Part shown: positions 1 through 4,033 of the stretch, one piece after another
Layout: each line of letters begins with the position of its first letter
Numbering within the stretch: position 1 is the first letter of the stretch
Assembly (NCBI GenBank): GCA_947626425.1
Contig: CANQRX010000068.1
Location: 1-7,370, forward strand
Reading direction: 5' to 3'
Length of the DNA stretch: 7,370 nt
Source of the DNA: an uncultured Bacilli bacterium
GTDB taxonomy: Bacteria; Bacillota_I; Bacilli_A; RF39; UBA660
Program-made: the position numbers and the translations under genes
Notes under the pieces: generated by a model
Told to the model about the DNA's origin: nothing
The model's input: only the letters and a program-made list of their open reading frames with translations
The model's database searches: none

Positions 1-97
1 GGGCAAAAGAAACTCCAAACATTCCTATTGCTAGGACAAATAATATTACTGCCCCCCCCCCCAAGTATTTATTAAAACTATTTCTCTTTGCTTCCAT
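1..97 (-). CDS. Phase-variable SipW-type exported protein, left-edge partial copy (ON)
   Basis: This is the 5' end of a sixth array member; only the first 32 codons are in the window. It begins MEAKRNSFNKYL, then GGG, then the hydrophobic stretch AVILFVLAIGMFGVSFA, the same N-terminal plan as the copies upstream. The ATG at 97 is preceded by AAAGGAAA at good spacing. The coding strand has 11 G (52-62), which joins start and hydrophobic segment in one frame, so this copy reads as ON. Bases 1-77 match 860-936 of the next copy exactly, including the tract, which points to recent duplication or gene conversion. The mature part lies outside the window, so its type (A or B) is unknown. It is probably membrane-inserted and then exported; function is inferred only from the family. 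Confidence 0.85.
   Translation of the reverse strand, partial: MEAKRNSFNKYLGGGAVILFVLAIGMFGVSFA
52..62 (-). repeat. Poly-G tract, 11 G, left-edge copy
   Basis: Eleven consecutive C on the + strand (G on the coding strand) lie at codons 12-16. The reading TTG-GGG-GGG-GGG-GCA keeps the hydrophobic segment in frame. A gain or loss of one or two G would stop translation early. Such long G runs are not expected by chance in DNA this AT-rich. Confidence 0.9.
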
Positions 98-200
98 TTT
101 TAATTTTCCTTTCTTTTTTATAAACTAATCTTAACTTGGAGTTTACTATAATTATTAAGTCCCTTTTACAAATCTATCCATTTATTATAGTTGTTTAAAA
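98..200 (-). repeat. Array leader repeat upstream of left-edge copy
   Basis: This segment is closely related to 957-1061, 1736-1840 and 2595-2700. Read on the minus strand it runs from AAACAACTATAATAAATGG, through AAAGGGACTTAATAATTA and AAACTCC.AGTTAA, to the AAAGGAAA ribosome binding site. A -10-like TATAAT lies at 184-189. No good -35 sits at normal spacing: TTGAGA at 210-215 would leave a 20-base spacer. The AAACTCC.AGTTAA part resembles the 3' end of the 3366-3938 gene (ACTCCTAGTTAA), so the leader probably includes a decayed remnant of it. Confidence 0.6.
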
Positions 201-304
201 ATTACTAAATCTCAATACCAAAACTATGTCTTTAACTTATTAAATTAATTACAATTACTCACAAAGATTTTAGTTAGGCAACCAACCGATCTAGTAGGTG
301 ATTA

Positions 305-337
305 ATTTCAATGGAAAAATTACATCAACATTGAAAT
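305..337 (-). other. Intergenic inverted repeat (stem-loop)
   Basis: A perfect 9-bp inverted repeat, ATTTCAATG (305-313) and CATTGAAAT (329-337), encloses a 15-base loop about 25 bases past the stop of the 363-956 gene. It is AT-rich and has no T tract after it in the direction of transcription, so it is not a typical intrinsic terminator. A similar hairpin occurs at 1951-1981 after the 2007-2594 gene. It may stabilise the mRNA 3' end or be a recombination boundary. Confidence 0.45.
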
Positions 338-350
338 AACTAATTAGAAT
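337..350 (-). repeat. 14-bp direct repeat downstream of array genes (copy 1 of 3)
   Basis: TAACTAATTAGAAT (+ strand) occurs exactly here, at 1102-1115 and at 1981-1994. In each case it lies 11-13 bases beyond the stop codon of an array gene. It is absent after the 2729-3332 and 3366-3938 genes. It marks the 3' border of the duplicated cassettes. Confidence 0.6.
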
Positions 351-362
351 ATGCAAACAATT

Positions 363-956
363 TTAACTAGTCTTTGGCGTAGCAATAACTACAATTTTAG
401 CATCAAATTGTTTACTTTGAGTAGATTCATTAAGTGGAGTATTAGCATCAATCCACAATTTTAAAGTATGAGTTTGAGTACCATTTCCAACAATTGTTCC
501 TGTACTCAATCTTTTAGCACTTAAGGCTTTTAAGCTACCACCAAAATTATTATAAACTGAAGAAGCTGTAGCTTGACCTAATATAGCTGCCGAAGTGGAA
601 TCATACTGATATTTAACATAATTAGCATCTAAAGTTGAAGTATTCATGATGTTTAAATCTACCTGATAACTTTCCTCCGTTGAACAATTGTTAGTAATTG
701 TAAATGAATATGGTGTTAATTTTGCTGCATCTCCATCTGATATTGGATATTGATTCGATAAATTTATAGCTTTTTTAGAAGTATCATCGGTAAGAGTTAA
801 TTTTAAACAACCACTGGTAAATGTATTAGTTGTAGTTTGAGGAACTGATAAGCTCCAAAGGGCAAAAGAAACTCCAAACATTCCTATTGCTAGGACAAAT
901 AATATTACTGCCCCCCCCCCCAAGTATTTATTAAAATTATTTTTCTTTGCTTCCAT
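363..956 (-). CDS. Phase-variable SipW-type exported protein, type A (ON)
   Basis: A 197-residue small exported protein. Residues 1-12 are short and basic (MEAKKNNFNKYL), 13-15 are the Gly encoded by the G tract, and about 16-34 form one hydrophobic segment ending FALWS. This resembles SipW-dependent signal peptides of TasA/camelysin-like proteins, as does the following NTFTSGCLKLTLTD (TasA has a comparable ATFASGTLDL). The rest is Thr/Ser-rich with predicted beta character. Its only cysteines are C50 and C91, conserved in all complete copies and a likely disulfide. Eleven G put the ATG at 956 in frame, so the copy is ON; AAAGGAAG precedes it. The C-terminal half is closest to the 2007-2594 protein (both contain YQVDL and HTLKLW). 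The role is unknown: surface or matrix protein, fibre subunit or decoy antigen are all possible. The family assignment is by motif memory, not by search. Confidence 0.88.
   Translation of the reverse strand: MEAKKNNFNKYLGGGAVILFVLAIGMFGVSFALWSLSVPQTTTNTFTSGCLKLTLTDDTSKKAINLSNQYPISDGDAAKLTPYSFTITNNCSTEESYQVDLNIMNTSTLDANYVKYQYDSTSAAILGQATASSVYNNFGGSLKALSAKRLSTGTIVGNGTQTHTLKLWIDANTPLNESTQSKQFDAKIVVIATPKTS
911..921 (-). repeat. Poly-G tract, 11 G (ON)
   Basis: Eleven G on the coding strand span codons 12-16 of the 363-956 gene. With 11 G the frame is TTG-GGG-GGG-GGG-GCA and translation continues to the normal stop. In-frame lengths here are 8, 11, 14 and so on; changes of three only alter the number of glycines before the hydrophobic segment. 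Confidence 0.92.
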
Positions 957-1061
957 TTTTAAATCTTCCTTTCTTTTTTATTAAATTAATTTTAATTAGG
1001 AGTTTTCCGTAATTATTAAGTCCCTTTTACAAATTTAATCCATTTATTATAGTTGTTTAAA
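957..1061 (-). repeat. Array leader repeat upstream of the 363-956 gene
   Basis: This is a second copy of the leader described at 98-200. On the minus strand it ends with AAAGGAAGATTTAAAA before the ATG. It includes ACGGAAAACTCCTAATTAA, similar to the TCGGCAACTCCTAGTTAA that ends the 3366-3938 gene, and the block AAAGGGACTTAATAATTA. The homology suggests that the leader travels with each cassette and derives from the intergenic junction of the two oldest genes. Confidence 0.6.
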
Positions 1062-1073
1062 AATTAATGTCTT
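1046..1073 (-). promoter_or_regulatory. Candidate sigma-A promoter for the 363-956 gene
   Basis: TATAAT (reverse complement of 1046-1051) is preceded after 16 bases by AAGACA (1068-1073), a 4-of-6 match to TTGACA. The predicted start would leave a leader of roughly 85 bases before the ATG at 956. The -10 hexamer is perfect but the DNA is AT-rich, so a chance match is possible. The same -10 is kept at 184-189 and 1824-1829. Confidence 0.4.
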
Positions 1074-1101
1074 TAATATCAAAATAATGCTTTCACTTAA
1101 T

Positions 1102-1115
1102 TAACTAATTAGAAT
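1102..1115 (-). repeat. 14-bp direct repeat downstream of array genes (copy 2 of 3)
   Basis: Exact copy of the motif at 337-350, lying 12 bases beyond the stop codon of the 1128-1735 gene. The spacer to the next leader is shorter here and lacks the hairpins found after the two type A genes. Confidence 0.6.
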
Positions 1116-1127
1116 ATCTAATCATTT

Positions 1128-1735
1128 TTAAGTAGTTTTTGGTGTTGCAGTAGCAACAATTTTTGCATCAAATTGTTTATTTTGAGTTGTAGCATCAAGT
1201 GGCGTATTATCAGCCATCCACAATCGTAAATAATATGTGACGCTTGCATTTTTTTCTAACGAACTGCTTATTAACGTTCTAGCAGATTTCGCAGTTTGGC
1301 TACTACCAAAATTATATACTGTTGAAGAACCAGCACTAGTTAATAACTTTGCAGTTCCACCTGTTGCACTTGTATCAAGTTTATATTTAATATGTTTTTC
1401 ATCTAAAGTTGAAGTACTCATTACATTTAAATCAACTTTGTAATTTTCTGCAGTTGAACAAGTATTTGTAATTTTAAAAGCATACGCTTTCAAATTCCCA
1501 GCATCCGAATCAGTCATAGGATATTGAGAACTTAAACTAATTGCCGGATTAGTAGTAGTACTAGCATCAGTAAGAGTTAAATTTAAACAACCACTTGTAA
1601 ATGTATTAGTTGTAGTTTGAGGAACCGATAAGCTCCAAAGGGCAAAGGAAACTCCAAACATTCCTATTGCTATAACAAATAAAATTATTGCCCCCCCCCC
1701 AGGTACTTATATAAATTATTTTTCTTTGCTTCCAT
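1128..1735 (-). CDS. Phase-variable SipW-type exported protein, type B (phase OFF)
   Basis: The intact start is the ATG at 1735 (MEAKKNNLYKYL), preceded by AAAGGAAG. The coding-strand G run is only 10 long (1691-1700), so the frame becomes CTG-GGG-GGG-GGG-CAA-TAA and stops after 16 codons. One extra G would restore a 202-residue protein. The downstream frame is open from the hydrophobic segment (VIAIGMFGVSFALWS) to the stop at 1128 and shows no decay, so I call a phase-OFF gene rather than a pseudogene. The ectodomain keeps both conserved cysteines (TSGCLNL, TNTCSTAE). The C-terminal half belongs to type B with the 2729-3332 gene (shared ATGGTAKLL and YYLRLWMADNTPL). The internal ATG at 1661 is an unlikely start: it lies inside the signal segment and its AGGA abuts the ATG. 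A homopolymer sequencing error would also explain the frame. Confidence 0.82.
1691..1700 (-). repeat. Poly-G tract, 10 G (OFF)
   Basis: Ten G on the coding strand, one fewer than the in-frame length of 11. The sequence before the run is TACCT rather than TACTT; the Leu codon is unchanged (CTG for TTG). The shift exposes TAA immediately after the run. Confidence 0.9.
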
Positions 1736-1840
1736 TTTTAAATCTTCCTTTCTTTTGTATTAAATTAATTTTAACTAGGAGTTTTCCGTAATTATTAAGT
1801 CCCTTTTACAAATCTATTCATTTATTATAGTTGTTTAAAA
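1736..1840 (-). repeat. Array leader repeat upstream of the 1128-1735 gene
   Basis: Third copy of the leader. On the minus strand it contains GGGACTTAATAATTACGG, then AAAACTCCTAGTTAA, nearly the same as the last codons of the 3366-3938 gene (ACT-CCT-AGT-TAA), and ends at the AAAGGAAG ribosome binding site. This is the copy where the resemblance to that gene's 3' end is clearest. Confidence 0.65.
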
Positions 1841-1853
1841 ATCCCAATACCAA
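1824..1853 (-). promoter_or_regulatory. Candidate sigma-A promoter for the 1128-1735 gene
   Basis: TATAAT (reverse complement of 1824-1829) lies 18 bases after TTGGTA (1848-1853), a 4-of-6 match to TTGACA. The leader to the ATG at 1735 would be about 80 bases. The gene could therefore have its own promoter even though its frame is OFF. Confidence 0.4.
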
Positions 1854-1916
1854 AATGCTGCTTTATATATACTTTTAAACTAATTGCAGTTATAAATAAT
1901 GTTTTATCTAGATAAC

Positions 1917-1981
1917 TAACCAATCTTGATGTTGGTTATGGTGATTATCAATTCAATAGAAAAAATCCATCAATATTGAAT
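1917..1981 (-). other. Two adjacent intergenic stem-loops
   Basis: Two perfect inverted repeats lie side by side: TAACCAA (1917-1923) with TTGGTTA (1932-1938), and ATTCAATA (1951-1958) with TATTGAAT (1974-1981). They follow the stop of the 2007-2594 gene. The second corresponds in position and sequence to the hairpin at 305-337 after the other type A gene. Neither has a T tract at the right place for an intrinsic terminator. Confidence 0.45.
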
Positions 1982-1994
1982 AACTAATTAGAAT
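1981..1994 (-). repeat. 14-bp direct repeat downstream of array genes (copy 3 of 3)
   Basis: Exact copy of the motif at 337-350 and 1102-1115, lying 12 bases beyond the stop of the 2007-2594 gene and adjoining the hairpin at 1951-1981. Confidence 0.6.
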
Positions 1995-2006
1995 AAGTAA
2001 GTAATA

Positions 2007-2594
2007 TTATGCCTTAGGTGTAGCAGTTACAACAATTTTAGCTTCAAATTTTTTGTTTTGAGTAGATTCAGTAAGTGGAGTACTATCAGCCATCCATAAT
2101 TTTAAAGTGTGCGATACACTCTTGCCACCATCAATTGTTCCTGTACCCAATCTTTTAGCACTTGTAGCAGTTAGACTACCACTAAAGTTTTTATAAGGAG
2201 TAGAATCAGTAGCAGTTTTTAATATAGTTGCTGCACCACTATCATACTTATATTTAACATAATCTGCAGCCAAAGCCGAAGTAGACATAATATCTAAATC
2301 CACCTGATAATTTTCTGTAGTTGAACAAGTATTTTGTATACTAAACGTGTAAGGTGTTAAACTATCAGCTGCTGAATCTGATATTGGATATTGTGTACCC
2401 AAACTAATTGCTGAATTACTCGTATCAGTAAGCGTTAATTTTAAACAACCACTGGTAAATGTATTAGTTGTAGTTTGGGGAACTGATAAGCTCCAAAGGG
2501 CAAAGGAAACTCCAAACATTCCTATTGCTATAACAAATAATATTACTGCCCCCCCCCCCAAGTACTTATATAAATTATTTTTCTTTGCTTCCAT
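2007..2594 (-). CDS. Phase-variable SipW-type exported protein, type A (ON)
   Basis: A 195-residue member with the same plan: basic MEAKKNNLYKYL, three Gly from the G tract, hydrophobic AVILFVIAIGMFGVSFALWS, then a Thr/Ser-rich beta-type ectodomain with two cysteines (TSGCLKL and QNTCSTTE). Eleven G keep it in frame, so it is ON. The ATG at 2594 is chosen because AAAGGAAG sits just upstream; the frame stays open to an ATG at 2648, but that would add 18 residues read from the leader and its ribosome binding site. The C-terminal half is closest to the 363-956 protein. The leader carries TACAAC where other copies have TATAAT, so expression may depend on read-through from the genes upstream. It is probably exported and processed by a SipW-like peptidase encoded elsewhere; function unknown. 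Confidence 0.87.
   Translation of the reverse strand: MEAKKNNLYKYLGGGAVILFVIAIGMFGVSFALWSLSVPQTTTNTFTSGCLKLTLTDTSNSAISLGTQYPISDSAADSLTPYTFSIQNTCSTTENYQVDLDIMSTSALAADYVKYKYDSGAATILKTATDSTPYKNFSGSLTATSAKRLGTGTIDGGKSVSHTLKLWMADSTPLTESTQNKKFEAKIVVTATPKA
2549..2559 (-). repeat. Poly-G tract, 11 G (ON)
   Basis: Eleven G on the coding strand between TACTT and CAGTAAT keep the ATG at 2594 in frame with the ectodomain. It is the same position and length as in the 363-956 gene. Confidence 0.92.
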
Positions 2595-2700
2595 TTTTAA
2601 ATCTTCCTTTCTTTTGTAATAAATTAATCTTAACTTGGAGTTTTCCATAATTACTAAATTCCTTTTATAAATTTAATCATTTGTTGTAGTTGTTTAAATA
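2595..2700 (-). repeat. Array leader repeat upstream of the 2007-2594 gene (divergent)
   Basis: Fourth and most divergent copy of the leader. It keeps AAACTCCAAGTTAAGATTAATTT and the AAAGGAAG ribosome binding site, but AAAGGGACTTAATAATTA has become AAAGGAATTTAGTAATTA. The -10-like TATAAT has become TACAAC (2683-2688). The gap from the preceding gene's stop is only 134 bases, with no 14-bp motif and no hairpin. Confidence 0.55.
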
Positions 2701-2728
2701 ATATTAGCTTACAAAACATTTTTCATAT

Positions 2729-3332
2729 TTATTTTGGTGTTGCTGTAACAACAATTTTAGCATCAAATTTTTTATTTTGAGTAGAAGCATTAAGCGGAGT
2801 ATTATCAGCCATCCATAGTCTTAAATAATATGTATTAGTTGCACTTCCGTTTATTGAACTACTTAATAATGTTTTAGCTGAACTAGCAGTTAAACTACTA
2901 CCAAAATTACTATATGGTGTTGATGCAGTCGCGTCTTTTAAAAGTTTAGCTGTTCCACCTGTTGCAGTTGTATCAATTTTATATTTAATGTAATCAGCAC
3001 TTAAAGTTGAAGTACTCATTACATTTAAATCAATTTTAAAATTTTCTGCTGTTGAGCAGCCATTTGTAATTTTAAATGCATATGCTTTTAAACTTGCTGC
3101 AGTCGTATCAGTTATAGGATATTGAGCACTTAAATTAATTGCTGGATTAGCTGTAGTGTCAGCATCTGCATATGTCAATTTTAAACAACCACTGGTTAAT
3201 GTGTTAGTTGTAGTTTGAGGAACTGATAAGCTCCAAAGGGCAAAGGAAACTCCAAACATTCCTATTGCTATAACAAATAATATTGCTGCCCCCCCCCCAG
3301 TACTTATTTAAACCATTTTTCTTTACTTCCAT
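2729..3332 (-). CDS. Phase-variable SipW-type exported protein, type B (phase OFF)
   Basis: Starts at the ATG at 3332 (MEVKKNGLNKY) with AAAGGAAG upstream, 33 bases after the stop of the 3366-3938 gene, so the two are probably co-transcribed. The G run is 10 long and is preceded by TACT rather than TACTT; codon 12 becomes TGG and the frame stops after 42 codons. Because a T is also missing, this copy needs 9 or 12 G to be ON, not 11. The downstream frame from AAILFVIAIGMFGVSFALWS to the stop at 2729 is open and undamaged, giving about 200 residues when in frame. Both cysteines are kept (TSGCLKL, NGCSTAE). It is type B by its C-terminal half. The internal ATG at 3259 lies inside the signal segment and is not a convincing start. 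Confidence 0.8.
3289..3298 (-). repeat. Poly-G tract, 10 G (OFF, shifted permissive length)
   Basis: Ten G on the coding strand, flanked by AAGTACT and CAGCAAT. In the other copies the left flank is TACTT or TACCT. The missing base changes the in-frame requirement to a multiple of three, and 10 is out of frame. Confidence 0.9.
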
Positions 3333-3365
3333 TTTTAATCTTCCTTTCTTTTTAATAAATTAATC

Positions 3366-3938
3366 TTAACTAGGAGTTGCCGAAACAACTAATTTTCCTT
3401 TAAATGTTTTGCTTTGTGTGGATTCACTAAGTGGTGTTTCAGAATCTACCCATAATTTTAAAGTAAAAGTTTCTGAACCACTCGCAGCAATTGTTCCACT
3501 CCCTAACTGCTTAGAAGTTGTAGCATTTGTCCCATCAGTATAAGCATAAGGAGATACTGTCGTAGCTTCACCTAAAATTGCAGGTTCACTAGTTCCAAAC
3601 TGATATTTTACATTACCTAAAGGGAAATTCGTATCTGATAAAATATCTAAATTTACCTGATATTTTGCAGCACTATCACAAGTGTTTTGTACTTTTAGAG
3701 TTAATGGATTTAACTGCTTACCCGCCGTATCAGTAATGGGTACAGCCCCAGTTAAATTAATCGCCCCCGTTTCAGAAGCTTTGGCTATAGACAAACAACC
3801 CGTCGTAATAACATTTTCATCTGTTTGTTCCAAATTAACACTCCAATAAGCAAAACTTATCCCTATTACGGAAATAGCCACAAAAATCAAAACAGCCAAA
3901 CCATAGTATACAATATGAGAATCTTTTTTTTCATCCAT
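3366..3938 (-). CDS. SipW-type exported protein, divergent array founder without poly-G
   Basis: A 190-residue relative heading the array. Residues 1-8 are charged (MDEKKDSH), about 9-31 form the hydrophobic segment ending SFAYWS, and the mature part starts with a strand (VITTGCLSI) as in the other copies. Its only cysteines, C48 and C87, align with theirs. It shares NLT..VPITD, LTLKVQNTC and FTLKLW with the family but is clearly more divergent and has no G tract, so it cannot switch by this route. The ATG at 3938 is chosen because AGGAGGAA (3944-3951) lies 7 bases upstream. A consensus-like promoter is just beyond. It may be the constitutive or structural partner, or the ancestral gene. Its 3' end (ACTCCTAGTTAA) recurs as a remnant in the leaders of later copies. 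Exact function unknown. Confidence 0.9.
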   Translation of the reverse strand: MDEKKDSHIVYYGLAVLIFVAISVIGISFAYWSVNLEQTDENVITTGCLSIAKASETGAINLTGAVPITDTAGKQLNPLTLKVQNTCDSAAKYQVNLDILSDTNFPLGNVKYQFGTSEPAILGEATTVSPYAYTDGTNATTSKQLGSGTIAASGSETFTLKLWVDSETPLSESTQSKTFKGKLVVSATPS

Positions 3939-3964
3939 CCAAATTCCTCCTATCCTTATAAAAC

Positions 3965-3994
3965 ATTATAACAAAAATTTTAAAATTTCTGCAA
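3965..3994 (-). promoter_or_regulatory. Promoter for the array head gene
   Basis: On the minus strand, TGTTATAAT forms an extended -10 (TATAAT at 3965-3970 with TG one base before it). A weak -35, TTGCAG (3989-3994), lies 18 bases upstream. The start would fall about 20 bases before the ATG at 3938. An AT palindrome (AAATTTTAAAATTTT) fills the spacer. This is the best promoter of the array and could drive at least the first two genes. Confidence 0.6.
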
Positions 3995-4033
3995 TAATTT
4001 ACCTTCTTTTTAATAATATTTACATTAATTAGA

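Noticed and set aside
1237..1443. Open frame of 68 codons on the + strand
   Set aside because: It lies antisense inside the 1128-1735 family gene, has no ribosome binding site of note and shows no recognisable motif; a shadow of the real gene.
1661..1735. Internal ATG (MFGVSF) as the real start of the OFF copies at 1661 and 3259
   Set aside because: It would remove the basic N-terminus and half of the hydrophobic segment, and its AGGA touches the ATG. The conserved MEA/MEV start with a proper ribosome binding site lies upstream.
2595..2648. Upstream ATG at 2648 extending the 2007-2594 protein by 18 residues
   Set aside because: The extension reads through the leader repeat and its AAAGGAAG site, and no other copy has it; the ATG at 2594 matches the family start.
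3924..3931. Run of 8 A at the start of the 3366-3938 gene as another phase switch
   Set aside because: A runs of this length are common in such AT-rich DNA, the gene is in frame, and no related copy shows length variation there.
1..3938. CRISPR array or insertion sequence as the source of the repeats
   Set aside because: The repeats are whole paralogous genes with leaders; there are no short regular repeats with unique spacers, no transposase and no terminal inverted repeats.
3939..4033. Intrinsic terminator between xfp and the array
   Set aside because: The gap holds a promoter and an AT palindrome but no GC-containing stem followed by a T tract.
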